Below the pieces are notes generated by a model that was not told the DNA's origin, searched no databases, and saw only the letters and a program-made list of their open reading frames with translations. DNA of 64,000 bases, taken from contig NZ_SRRO01000001.1 in the NCBI RefSeq assembly GCF_004785795.1, positions 2,728,001-2,792,000 on the forward strand, read 5' to 3'. This stretch comes from Nocardioides eburneiflavus (GTDB taxonomy: Bacteria; Actinomycetota; Actinomycetes; Propionibacteriales; Nocardioidaceae). A program made the position numbers and the translations under genes. Positions 16,948 through 25,363 of this stretch are shown piece after piece (position 1 is the first letter of the stretch; the number at the start of each line of letters is the position of its first letter).

Positions 16948-18009
16948 ATGCCTGACGTTCCCGGCCCCACACGTGCGGGCACCAGCCGCAGCACCTCGGC
17001 GACCATCCAGCCGAACATCCTGCGCTACCTCGTCCTGGTCCTCGACGAGCGTGGGGTCGATCTCAGGCCCGCCCTCGAGCAGGTGGGTCTGGACGAGGTG
17101 GTGATGCGCTCCGCCGACCTCCGCGTCTCCTACCGGCAGGGCAGCGCGGTCATTCGCCGGGCCCTGGAGCTGTCGGGGGAGGAGCATCTCGGGATGTCCG
17201 TGGGAGCCGCTCAGCACCTGACCGCCTGGGGGCTCCTCGGCTTTGCGGTGATGGCCAGTGACACCCTCGCGGACGCCATCGAGACCGGAGTCAGGTACCA
17301 GAACCTCACGGGCGCGATGGTCGTCTGGTCGTGCGGTCCGGAGGACGGCGCGTTCGTGCTGCGTGCCCAGCTGCCCGACCCGGCCCTGGACCCAGCGGTC
17401 GGCATGTTCCTGGTCGAGGAGGCGCTGACCTCCGTGATCACCGTCGGCAGGCTCGCCGTCGGCCCGTCGCTCGCGCCGCCTCGGCTGGTGGAGCTCGCCC
17501 TGCCGAAACCGGTCGGCGCCAACCCCTACCCGGGGTTCTTCGGGTGCCCGGTCCGCTTCGAGCGCCCGGTCAGCCAGGTGATCCTCGATGAGCGATGGGC
17601 CAGGACTCCGATGCCGGGCCGGGACCCGGTCACTCTCGCCTCCTCGCTCGAGCTCCTGGAGGCGTTGATGGCGTCACGACGCGACCAGCAGGAGCTGCTG
17701 GAGGTGCTCGAGGTGTCCGTCGCGCAGCGGCTTCCCGACGTCCCCACCTTCGCCGAGCAGGCGCACCGGTTGGCGCTCAGCGAGCGGACGCTCCGCCGCC
17801 GGCTGCACGAGTGCGGCACGACCTACCAGGCGCTGGTCGAAGGCGTACGCCGGGAGCGGGTGGAGCAGCTTCTGCGCCGACCCGAGCTGACCGCGCGCGA
17901 CATCGCGCGTCGGGCCGGATTCTCCGACGAGCGAGCGCTCCGTCGTGCGGTGCGCCGCTGGCACGGGAGCTCTCCTCAGGAGCTGCGCAGGGCGATGAGT
18001 GCCGGATAG
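16948..18009 (+). CDS. AraC family regulator (arabinose-binding-like sensor)
   Basis: A 353-residue regulator of the OruR/ArgR-like AraC subgroup. The N-terminal PF12625 sensor (about 25-210) is recognised by the ARRALELSGEEHLGMSVG-like region here reading IRRALELSGEEHLGMSVG. The C-terminal double HTH (about 255-350) has ALSERTLRRRLHECGTTYQ and DIARRAGFSDERALRRAVRR. It directly precedes the FMO-SDR-ALDH-MFS operon in the same direction with a 121-base gap, so it probably controls that operon. The ATG at 16948 follows GAGAGG by 8 bases and is preferred over the GTG at 16921. Confidence 0.88.
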   Translation: MPDVPGPTRAGTSRSTSATIQPNILRYLVLVLDERGVDLRPALEQVGLDEVVMRSADLRVSYRQGSAVIRRALELSGEEHLGMSVGAAQHLTAWGLLGFAVMASDTLADAIETGVRYQNLTGAMVVWSCGPEDGAFVLRAQLPDPALDPAVGMFLVEEALTSVITVGRLAVGPSLAPPRLVELALPKPVGANPYPGFFGCPVRFERPVSQVILDERWARTPMPGRDPVTLASSLELLEALMASRRDQQELLEVLEVSVAQRLPDVPTFAEQAHRLALSERTLRRRLHECGTTYQALVEGVRRERVEQLLRRPELTARDIARRAGFSDERALRRAVRRWHGSSPQELRRAMSAG

Positions 18010-18130
18010 GGCAACCCGGACCACGTCGACTGGCCGCTGAGGTCCCCCCGTTGGCCTGGTGGGTCAGTTCCGCAGGCTGCCCCGATGCCGAGCATGGACG
18101 CCACCCACATCCCCTGACGGAGGAGCTGTC

Positions 18131-19525
18131 ATGAGCAGCATGACCGAACAGCCGGCATCGAGCGCACCGCTGGACACCTGTGTCATCGGAGCCGGCCCCG
18201 CCGGCCTCGCCGTGGCCCGTGCCCTGGCCGAGAAGGACCTTCCCTACACCCACCTGGAGCGGCACACGGCCGTCGGCGGAATCTGGGACATCGACAACCC
18301 CGGCACCCCGATGTACGACTCCGCGCACTTCATCTCCAGCCGGACGCTGTCCGGGTTCGCTGGATATCCGATGCCGGAGTCGTACGCGGACTACCCGCCG
18401 CGCGAGGACATCCTGGCCTACCTGCGCAGCTTCGCCGACGCCTACGGCCTCACCGACCGGATCGAGTTCGGACAGGAGGTCGTCGCCGTCGAACGGAACC
18501 CGGACGGCACGTGGTCGGTGACGCGCGCCTCCGGGGTGCGCACCGAGCACCGGGATGTCGTGGTCTGCTCGGGCGCACAGTGGCACCCCCACCAACCGGA
18601 GCTGCCCGGCACGTTCACCGGCGAGGTCCGGCACTCCATCACCTACCGCTCGGCGGAGGAGCTGAGCGGCAAGCGGGTGCTGATCGTCGGCGCGGGCAAC
18701 TCGGGCGTGGACATCGCCTGCGACGCTGCCACCACCGCGCGGTCTGCCGCGATCAGCATGCGCCGCGGCTACTGGATCATCCCCAAGCACCTGTTCGGCA
18801 AGCCGGTCGACGTGATCGGCGAGAGCGGACCGCACCTGCCGGCGTGGCTCGAGTCGAGGATCTTCGGCCAGCTCCTGCGGCTGCTCGAGGGCGACCTGAC
18901 GGCGGCGGGCCTGCAGAAGCCCGACCACAGGCTGCTCGAGTCGCACCCCATCGTGAACTCGCAGATGCTGCACCACCTGCGCCACGGCGACCTCGTGCCC
19001 AAGCCCGACATCGTCGACACCGACGGCTCCACGGTCCGGTTCGCGGACGGCAGCGAGGCGGACTACGACCTGATCATCCTGGCCACCGGATACGAGCAGC
19101 GGATCCCGTTCGCGCCGGGACTGTTCGGCGACAGCCACCACCCGGAGCTGTACCTCTGGGCCTTCTCCCGACAGCACCCAGGGCTCTATGCCGTCGGTTT
19201 CATCGAGACCAACTCCGGGGCCTACCAGATGTTCGACCTGCAGTCGCAGCTGATCGCGAGCTACATCGCCGACAGCGGACGGAACACCGCGAGCGCGCGG
19301 CGGTTCTCGCTGATGATCGCGCACGACCGGCCGGATCTCACCGGCGGCTTGCGGTTCGTCGCCTCGCCGCGCCATGAGGGATACGTCCACGCCCCGGCGT
19401 TCAGGCGCTACGCGGTCAAGCTCGCCAAGCAGCTCGGTTGGCGAAGCGAGGGGGTCCCGCCCCGTCCCGTCACCAGGCAGCAGGCGGAGGCGGTCACCCC
19501 GACGTTGGAGGGGGTGGCGTCGTGA
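18131..19525 (+). CDS. Flavin-containing monooxygenase (FMO type)
   Basis: A 464-residue flavoprotein with two Rossmann motifs, FAD-binding GAGPAG (residues 20-25) and NADPH-binding GAGNSG (187-192). Between them is an exact FMO signature F-x-G-x3-H-x3-Y at residues 162-172 (FTGEVRHSITY). Baeyer-Villiger enzymes have Trp at the last position, so an FMO acting on N, S or carbonyl compounds is favoured. The ATG at 18131 has a strong GGAGGAG site. Translation is coupled to the next gene through a GTGA overlap. It opens the cluster B operon; the substrate is unknown. Confidence 0.88.
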   Translation: MSSMTEQPASSAPLDTCVIGAGPAGLAVARALAEKDLPYTHLERHTAVGGIWDIDNPGTPMYDSAHFISSRTLSGFAGYPMPESYADYPPREDILAYLRSFADAYGLTDRIEFGQEVVAVERNPDGTWSVTRASGVRTEHRDVVVCSGAQWHPHQPELPGTFTGEVRHSITYRSAEELSGKRVLIVGAGNSGVDIACDAATTARSAAISMRRGYWIIPKHLFGKPVDVIGESGPHLPAWLESRIFGQLLRLLEGDLTAAGLQKPDHRLLESHPIVNSQMLHHLRHGDLVPKPDIVDTDGSTVRFADGSEADYDLIILATGYEQRIPFAPGLFGDSHHPELYLWAFSRQHPGLYAVGFIETNSGAYQMFDLQSQLIASYIADSGRNTASARRFSLMIAHDRPDLTGGLRFVASPRHEGYVHAPAFRRYAVKLAKQLGWRSEGVPPRPVTRQQAEAVTPTLEGVAS

Positions 19526-20400
19526 GCTTCGACTTCCGCGACAAGGTGGTGGTGGTCACCGGGGGCGCGGGCGACATCGGCACGGCGTTCGCCACCCTTG
19601 CCGTCGGCCGTGGAGCCGATGTCGTCGTGGTGGACATCGACCCCCGCCGGGCGTCGCGGACCGCCGAGGGGTTGTCGCGTCCGGGCACCCCGATCGCCGG
19701 CGACCTGACCGACCGGGCATTCGTCGACGCGCTCGTCGAGACCGTCGAAGAACGCTTCGGGCGCATCGACGTCCTCGTGAACAACGTCGGCATGACCAGC
19801 ACGGCGCGGTTCGACGTACGTTCGGTGGAGAGCATCGAGCACGAGCTCGCGGTCAACCTCGTCTCGCCCCTGGTGCTGACCCGCCTCGCGATCCCACTGC
19901 TGCGACGGTCGCAGGACCCGCGGGTGGTCACGACCGTCTCCCTGGCAGGGATCTTCCCGCAGGGGGAGACGCCGATCTACGCCGCCTCCAAGTTCGGCCT
20001 GCGGGGCGCGATGCTGTCGATCGGCCTGGACCTCCGGGCGAAGGGGATCAGGGCAGGATCCGTCCTGCCGTCGGCCGTGGACACCCGGATGCTGCAGCAG
20101 GAGGCGATCGACGGCGGCAACAGCCTGCAGTTCCAGAACCCCCCGCAGCAGCCCGCAGACGTGGTTCGGGCGATGGTCTCGCTGCTCGATCGCCCACGGC
20201 TGGAGGTCTACCCCCGGCGTGGGGAGTCCGTGCTCACGCGCGTGACGATGCTCGCCCCCAACCTGCTGCCGAGGTTGCTGCCGTTGTTCCGGGGCAAGGG
20301 CGAACGCGGACAGGACCGCTACCTGCACACCCTCGAGCGCCGGGGACTGGTGCGCCGGGACGGCGGCCGGTGGGACTGGGTGGAGGCAGAGCGTGTCTGA
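19522..20400 (+). CDS. Short-chain dehydrogenase/reductase
   Basis: A 292-residue classical SDR with cofactor motif TGGAGDIG (residues 15-22), NNVG, catalytic Ser in TTVSLAGIF and YAASK. The C-terminal extension (about 240-292, with LLPRLLPLFRGKGER) is amphipathic and typical of the subgroup that acts on lipophilic alcohols and ketones. The GTG start overlaps the FMO stop, and the 3' end overlaps the ALDH gene by 8 bases. It likely oxidises or reduces the alcohol/ketone produced or used by the FMO. Confidence 0.87.
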   Translation: MSFDFRDKVVVVTGGAGDIGTAFATLAVGRGADVVVVDIDPRRASRTAEGLSRPGTPIAGDLTDRAFVDALVETVEERFGRIDVLVNNVGMTSTARFDVRSVESIEHELAVNLVSPLVLTRLAIPLLRRSQDPRVVTTVSLAGIFPQGETPIYAASKFGLRGAMLSIGLDLRAKGIRAGSVLPSAVDTRMLQQEAIDGGNSLQFQNPPQQPADVVRAMVSLLDRPRLEVYPRRGESVLTRVTMLAPNLLPRLLPLFRGKGERGQDRYLHTLERRGLVRRDGGRWDWVEAERV

Positions 20401-21859
20401 GGCGATGTCGGCAGCGTCCGAGCTCATCACGGTGCGGCGCCCCGCGGACGGGACCCCCATCTTCACCTACCGCGCGGTCGACGAGCAGGGCGTACGCGAG
20501 GCGGTCGCCGTGGCTGGGCAAGCAGCCCCAGCATGGGCCGCCCTGCACCCCCGGACCCGGGGCGAGTCGATGACCGAGCTGGCCCGGCTGATGGAGCGCG
20601 ACGCGGACCTGCTCGCCGGGCTCGACTCCGAGGACGGCGGCAAGCCGATCACCGACTGCGTCACCGGCGACGTCCCGGCCGCCATCGAGTCGATCCGCTG
20701 GTTCGCCGAATCCGCGGACAAGGTGACCGGGTCGGTCGCGCCGACCGACGACACCGCGCTGGGCATCACCACCCGACACCCGGTCGGTGTGGCCGCTGCG
20801 CTCCTGCCCTGGAACTACCCGCTGGCGATGGCCGCGTGGAAGATCGGGCCCGCCCTGGCGGCCGGGAACTGCCTCCTCCTCAAGCCGGCCGAGGCCACCC
20901 CTCGATCGGTGCAGCACCTGGCCGCGCTCGCGGCCGAGGCCGGCCTGCCGACCGGTGTGCTCACCGTGCTGCCCGGCCATGGAGCGGTGACGGGGCGCGC
21001 GCTGGCCGAGGACCCCCGGGTCCGCGCGATCTCGTTCACCGGGTCGCAGGCGACGGGAAGGCAGGTCCTGGCGGGTGCCGCGGTCTCGAACTTCAAGCGC
21101 GTGTCGCTGGAGATGGGCGGCAAGAGCCCGCAGATCCTGATGCGCGACGCACTCTCGTTCGGCGAGGAGCTGTTCGAGGAGATGGCGGTCGCTGCCTTCC
21201 TCAGCAGCGGCCAGAACTGCACCGCTGGTTCGCGCATCCACGTCGACGCGTCGATCTTCGACGAGGTCGTCGCCGGTCTCGTCGCCGTCGCCGACAAGCT
21301 GGTCCTCGGAGACCCGTCCGACGCCCGTACGCAGATGGGGCCGCTGATCAACCACGCCGCACTCGAGCGCGCCGAGTCCGCGGTGAGCGATGCCGTCGCG
21401 GGCGGAGCCGAGGTGGTCACCGGCGGGTCGGCGGTGCCGATCGTGCCCGGAGGAAGCTATCTGCCCGCCACTGTCGTGGTGAACGCGCCTCGTGATGGCG
21501 CCTTGTCGAACGAGGAGGTCTTCGCACCCGTCGTCACGGTGTCACCCTTCCGTGACGAGGACGAGGTGATCGCTCTGGCCAACGAGTCCGAGTACGGGCT
21601 CGCGGCCTCGGTGTGGTCCCGCGACGTCGACACCGCGCTTCGGGTCGCCCGGCGAGTGGAGGCGGGCGTCGTGTCGGTCAACTGCTACAGCGAGGGAGAC
21701 ATCACCACGCCGTTCGGCGGCTGGAAGCAGTCCGGCTTCGGGGGAGCGGAGAAGTCGGTCGCGGCCCTCGACCAGTGGACGGTGCCCAAGGTGACCTGGC
21801 TGCGCACTCGCACGGCACCCAGCACGGCACCCGGCACGGCTCAGGCTTCCCGGCCATGA
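20393..21859 (+). CDS. Aldehyde dehydrogenase (PuuC-like)
   Basis: A 488-residue NAD(P)+-dependent aldehyde dehydrogenase. Catalytic Cys is in SSGQNCTAGSR, general base Glu in SLEMGGKSP, and NAD-binding is FTGSQATGR. The C-terminal block EGDITTPFGGWKQSGFGG resembles gamma-glutamyl-aminobutyraldehyde and related omega-amino aldehyde dehydrogenases more than benzaldehyde dehydrogenases. The GTG at 20393 and an ATG at 20405 are both possible starts. It overlaps both neighbours, so it belongs to the cluster B operon, probably converting an aldehyde intermediate to the acid. Confidence 0.9.
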   Translation: MSEAMSAASELITVRRPADGTPIFTYRAVDEQGVREAVAVAGQAAPAWAALHPRTRGESMTELARLMERDADLLAGLDSEDGGKPITDCVTGDVPAAIESIRWFAESADKVTGSVAPTDDTALGITTRHPVGVAAALLPWNYPLAMAAWKIGPALAAGNCLLLKPAEATPRSVQHLAALAAEAGLPTGVLTVLPGHGAVTGRALAEDPRVRAISFTGSQATGRQVLAGAAVSNFKRVSLEMGGKSPQILMRDALSFGEELFEEMAVAAFLSSGQNCTAGSRIHVDASIFDEVVAGLVAVADKLVLGDPSDARTQMGPLINHAALERAESAVSDAVAGGAEVVTGGSAVPIVPGGSYLPATVVVNAPRDGALSNEEVFAPVVTVSPFRDEDEVIALANESEYGLAASVWSRDVDTALRVARRVEAGVVSVNCYSEGDITTPFGGWKQSGFGGAEKSVAALDQWTVPKVTWLRTRTAPSTAPGTAQASRP

Positions 21860-23070
21860 CGGCCACAGTGCCGAGGGGAAGGTGGCTGGTGCTGGCCGCC
21901 TTCGCGTCCCTGGTCAGTGCCACCCAGGTCCTCTGGCTGACCTTCGCCCCGATCACGGAGCAGGCCCACGAGGCCCTGGGTGTCTCCGAAGGTGCGATCG
22001 GTGACCTCGCCGCCGCCAACCCGCTCGTCTACGTGCTCCTCGCCATCCCGGCGGGCCGTTGGCTGGACCGACGTTTCGGCACCGCGATGCTCGCCGGGGC
22101 CTTGTGCACCGGAGGTGGCGCGCTCCTGCGCCTCGTCGACCCGTCGTCGTACGCCATGGTCCTGGCCGGCCAGCTGGTCGTGTGCGTCGGCCAGCCACTC
22201 GTCCTCAACGCGAGCACGAAGATCGCCGCCCGCTACTTCCCGCCGGGCGAGCGGACCGTCGCCATCTCCGTGGCCAGCGCGGCGCAGTTCGCAGGCATCC
22301 TCGTCGCGGCTCTCACCGGACGGGCGCTGGTCGACGCCGGCGGCATCGAGCTCGTTGTCGGCGTGCATGCAGGCTTCGCGGCGGCCGCCGCGCTCGCCGT
22401 CGTGCTCGCTCTGCGGGTTCCTGCCGCCGTGGTGGCCGAGGCCCCGAGGCTGGAGTCCTCCAGCTGGTTGCGCCACGACCGGCTGATGTGGCTGCTCGCC
22501 GGTCTCCTCTTCGTCGGAGTCGGCGTCTTCAACGCCGTGGCGACGTGGCTCGACGCGATCCTCACCGACCTCGACCGGCCCGGCGTGGGGGGAGCGCTCC
22601 TCGCGGTCATGACCGTCGCCGGGATCGGCGGCGCCGTCCTGCTCCCGGGCCTCGCAGCCAGGCTCAACCGCCGTCGGGAGGTACTTGTGGCGACGTCGGT
22701 GACCACGGTGCTCGCCTTCGTCGCGATCGCCCTGGTGCAGGACGTGTTGTTCGTCGGGGCAGTCCTGGCCGTCGAGGGCTTCGTGCTCCTCGCCGGGCTG
22801 CCGATCGCGCTCGAGTGGTCCGAGCTCGAGTCCGGGCCCGGCCGGGACGGGACCTCGACCGGGTTCCTGCTGCTGGCGGGAAATCTCGGTGGCGTCGTGT
22901 TCGTGCTGGCGGTGCAGGTGCTGATCGGCAACCCCTACCTCGCCCTCGCCGCGATGGCTGCGCTGGCTCTGCCGGGAGTGATCCTCGCGGCCCGCCTGCC
23001 CGACCACGCGCGCTCCCACCTCCAGGACGAGGACGTGACTGACGAGGGGGCCCGACGGGCGACGTGGTGA
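21856..23070 (+). CDS. MFS transporter of cluster B
   Basis: A 404-residue major facilitator with about 12 membrane segments. The N-terminal region (LWLTFAPITEQAHEALGVSE, then AIGDLAAANPLVYVLLAIPA) with GRWLDRRFGT as motif A resembles the FLVCR-like and organic-anion branches of MFS rather than multidrug pumps. The ATG overlaps the ALDH stop by 4 bases, so it is the last gene of the operon and probably carries the pathway substrate or product. Its 3' end abuts a decayed hydrolase gene on the opposite strand. Confidence 0.87.
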   Translation: MTATVPRGRWLVLAAFASLVSATQVLWLTFAPITEQAHEALGVSEGAIGDLAAANPLVYVLLAIPAGRWLDRRFGTAMLAGALCTGGGALLRLVDPSSYAMVLAGQLVVCVGQPLVLNASTKIAARYFPPGERTVAISVASAAQFAGILVAALTGRALVDAGGIELVVGVHAGFAAAAALAVVLALRVPAAVVAEAPRLESSSWLRHDRLMWLLAGLLFVGVGVFNAVATWLDAILTDLDRPGVGGALLAVMTVAGIGGAVLLPGLAARLNRRREVLVATSVTTVLAFVAIALVQDVLFVGAVLAVEGFVLLAGLPIALEWSELESGPGRDGTSTGFLLLAGNLGGVVFVLAVQVLIGNPYLALAAMAALALPGVILAARLPDHARSHLQDEDVTDEGARRATW

Positions 23071-23082
23071 CCTGCGCAGACC

Positions 23083-23227
23083 GGATTCGAGACATGGTGG
23101 TCGCTGGCGATGGCCTCACCCAGGAGCCGGGCCCCCCGCGGGGCTGGGCCGCTGCCGGACCCCCGAGGCCGTAGGCCGCCGAGTCGCCGAGGGCGACGAA
23201 GCGAAGGTGACGGCGTCCGGTGTCCAT
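23083..23227 (-). pseudogene. SGNH/GDSL hydrolase, frameshifted 5' fragment
   Basis: Starting at an ATG at 23227, the minus strand reads MDTGRRHLRFVALGDSAAYG, then a glycine-rich turn. The block-I GDS motif of SGNH esterases is intact and correctly placed at the N-terminus. After a P/G-rich stretch the homology continues only in another frame (GARLLGEAIASDHHVSN), indicating a frameshift. The rest of the family (blocks II-V) is absent because the MFS gene of the opposite strand ends at 23070. It is a dead remnant. Confidence 0.65.
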
Positions 23228-23257
23228 GCGCAGCGCTCAGGTTGCCTCGGTCGGGGG

Positions 23258-23371
23258 CTACTTGTCGGCGTCGGCGTCGGCGGTGTCGTTGCCGTGCTTG
23301 TCGGTGTCCCCGGAGCCGTGGGACGCCTGGTGGACGTTGCCGCCCCAGGTGGCTGATCCCCACTCGATCAT
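23258..23371 (-). CDS. Possible 37-residue small protein
   Basis: A short frame encoding MIEWGSATWGGNVHQASHGS followed by a hydrophilic Asp/Thr/Lys tail. It begins at an ATG at 23371, with GGGAAG about 10 bases upstream, and stops at TAG 23258. Composition (Trp, His, Gly, Asp) is not what a random GC-rich frame gives, and it is preceded by an AT-richer stretch. I do not recognise it. It could be a genuine small protein or the end of a degraded gene next to the SGNH remnant. Confidence 0.35.
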   Translation of the reverse strand: MIEWGSATWGGNVHQASHGSGDTDKHGNDTADADADK

Positions 23372-23428
23372 CGTGAACACTTCCCAACTTGGTTGAGCTC
23401 TCGTTGACAGCACCAAGGTGCGCGCCCG

Positions 23429-24343
23429 CTACGCCGCGACGGCGTCACGCACCCGCGCGGCGATCAGGTCGTAGACCCGGCGAGCCAGGTCGTCGTCGTT
23501 GCCGTCGTAGGCGTGATCGGCACCCTGGACCACGTGGTGGTGGACGAGCGCGCCGGCCCGTCGGAGCCGCTCGGCGTACCGGTCGCCCTCGTCCCGGAGC
23601 AGGTCGAGCTCGGCCGTGATCACGACCGCGGGGGCGATGCCGGTGAGGTCGGCGGTGTCGGCCGGGTTGGCGGGGGAGACCAGGCGGTCCGCGCGTTGCC
23701 GGGCATCGGGGACGTAGGAGCCGTCGAAGACCTCCGCCATCCACGGTCGCAGCATCGGTCGCTCGGCGACTGCCGACTTGTCCTTGGCGCTCGTCGCGAG
23801 GTCGAGCGGCGGGTAGTGCAGGACCTGCAGCGCGAGCCGGGGCCCGCCGCGCTCGAGGGCCAGGCGGGCCACGGCCGCAGCGAGGCCACCTCCGGCGCTC
23901 TGCCCGCCGATCGTGAGGCGCGCCCCGTCCCAGCCCTGGTCGCCGCCGTGCTCGGCGACCCATCGGACGACCTCGTAGGCCTGGTGGGGCGCGGCAGGGA
24001 ACGGGTGCTGGGGTGCGACGACGTAGTCGACGTTGACCACGGTCACCCCCGCCTCGGCCGCCAGGAAGCGGCACAGCGGGTCGTCGAGCTCGGTCGACGG
24101 CAGGACGTAGCCGCCTCCGTGGAAGTTGACGTGCACGGGCGAGGGTCCGTCGGTCGCGGGCAGGTAGACCACGGCGGCCGCCGAGCCGACGGAAGTGGGG
24201 ATCCTGAGCTCGCGGGTCGTCCGCGGCAGCTCGGGCCACCGGTCGTGGGCGACGGCGGTGGCGCGACGTGCGCCGAGCCCCACGGCGCCCTGCATCGCCC
24301 TGGCCGCCAGCGCCGCCATGCGTGGGTTCGTGAGGAGCGACAT
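23429..24343 (-). CDS. Alpha/beta hydrolase, hormone-sensitive-lipase family
   Basis: A 304-residue esterase of the HSL (family IV) type. The oxyanion-hole motif HGGGY is near residue 75, the nucleophile Ser is in IGGQSAGGG (about 150), the Asp in AELDLLRDEG and the His in GADHAYDG. Family IV enzymes hydrolyse short-chain and aryl esters. It is the last gene of the ten-gene leftward operon of cluster C, 12 bases after the ferredoxin reductase. In that context it may release acids from aryl esters, which is an inference. Confidence 0.9.
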   Translation of the reverse strand: MSLLTNPRMAALAARAMQGAVGLGARRATAVAHDRWPELPRTTRELRIPTSVGSAAAVVYLPATDGPSPVHVNFHGGGYVLPSTELDDPLCRFLAAEAGVTVVNVDYVVAPQHPFPAAPHQAYEVVRWVAEHGGDQGWDGARLTIGGQSAGGGLAAAVARLALERGGPRLALQVLHYPPLDLATSAKDKSAVAERPMLRPWMAEVFDGSYVPDARQRADRLVSPANPADTADLTGIAPAVVITAELDLLRDEGDRYAERLRRAGALVHHHVVQGADHAYDGNDDDLARRVYDLIAARVRDAVAA

Positions 24344-24355
24344 GTGGCCTCCGAT

Positions 24356-25363
24356 CTAGGGCAGGGTCAGCGACAGCGTCGGGGTCGAGCTGCCGGTCCG
24401 GGCGACCCGCGAGACGCAGGTCGAGATCGATCGTCCGGCTGCCTTCTGGGCCCCGCTGAGGAAGACGTCGCGGTGGTCGAGGGTGCCGTCCACCCGCTCG
24501 ACGTCGAGCAGGCACAGCCCGCACTCGCCCTTTCGGCAGTCGTACATCAGGTCGACACCGGCGCGGGTCAGCGCCTCGAGGATCGTCTCGTTGCTGCGTA
24601 CGGTCGCCTCCACCGCTCGCTGGGGGATGGTGACCACGAACTCCTCGGGCAGGAACCAGCCGCTGTTGCCGAAGGTCTCGAAGCGCAGGTGGGCCGGCGG
24701 CAGGCCGGCGGTGTCCCACTCCCGTCGTACGGCGTCCATCAGCCGGATCGGCCCGCACATGTAGAGCTCGGTCGCCGTGCCCAGCCGATGGCTGCCGATC
24801 GAGGCCACCAGCCCGGCGACGTCGAGGGGCGTCCGTTCGGCGTCGACGTGGAGCTGGAGCCGGTCACCGTGCAGCCGGGCCAGCTCGTCGACGTACGCCA
24901 TCCGCTCCCGGCTGCGACCGACGTAGACGAGCGTGTAGTCGGCGTCCACGCGACGCAGCACGGCGGCCATCGCGGCGAGGGCGGTGATGCCGATGCCGCC
25001 GGCGAGCAGCACGTGTCGCGGGGCGGTGACGTTGAGGGGGAAGTTCTGCAGCGGCTGGGTGACCTGGAGCTCGTCGCCCGGGGCGAGGGTGTGCATGAAG
25101 GCTGAGCCGCCGCGCGACTGCGGCATCCTCAGCACGCTGATCGTCAGGGTTGATCCCTCGTCGTCGGACTCGACGATGGAGTAGGATCGGAGGTCGGTCC
25201 CCTCACCGATCGGGACCCGTACGTCGAGGTGGCTGCCCGGCGCCGCCCGACCGTGGGCGGGGCGGGCGGGCCGGTGGATGGTGATCCGCTGGACGCCTGC
25301 CGCGACCGGGGTGGTGGCGAGGACCCGGCCGGTGGCCCAGTCGGGGTGGGCGCTGGTGGTCAT
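24356..25363 (-). CDS. Oxygenase reductase, phthalate-dioxygenase-reductase type
   Basis: A 335-residue electron-transfer protein. In order it has an FMN/FAD-binding ferredoxin-reductase barrel (RSYSIVES near residue 59), an NAD-binding domain (LLAGGIGITALAAM, YMCGPIRLMD) and a C-terminal plant-type [2Fe-2S] ferredoxin domain with Cys276, Cys281, Cys284 and Cys316. This is the order of VanB and phthalate dioxygenase reductase. The ATGA overlap with the upstream Rieske oxygenase gene marks it as that enzyme's partner, passing electrons from NADH to its Rieske centre. Confidence 0.92.
   Translation of the reverse strand: MTTSAHPDWATGRVLATTPVAAGVQRITIHRPARPAHGRAAPGSHLDVRVPIGEGTDLRSYSIVESDDEGSTLTISVLRMPQSRGGSAFMHTLAPGDELQVTQPLQNFPLNVTAPRHVLLAGGIGITALAAMAAVLRRVDADYTLVYVGRSRERMAYVDELARLHGDRLQLHVDAERTPLDVAGLVASIGSHRLGTATELYMCGPIRLMDAVRREWDTAGLPPAHLRFETFGNSGWFLPEEFVVTIPQRAVEATVRSNETILEALTRAGVDLMYDCRKGECGLCLLDVERVDGTLDHRDVFLSGAQKAAGRSISTCVSRVARTGSSTPTLSLTLP

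Noticed and set aside
18131..19525. Baeyer-Villiger monooxygenase
   Set aside because: The motif ends in Tyr rather than Trp (F-x-G-x3-H-x3-Y), which is the FMO form.
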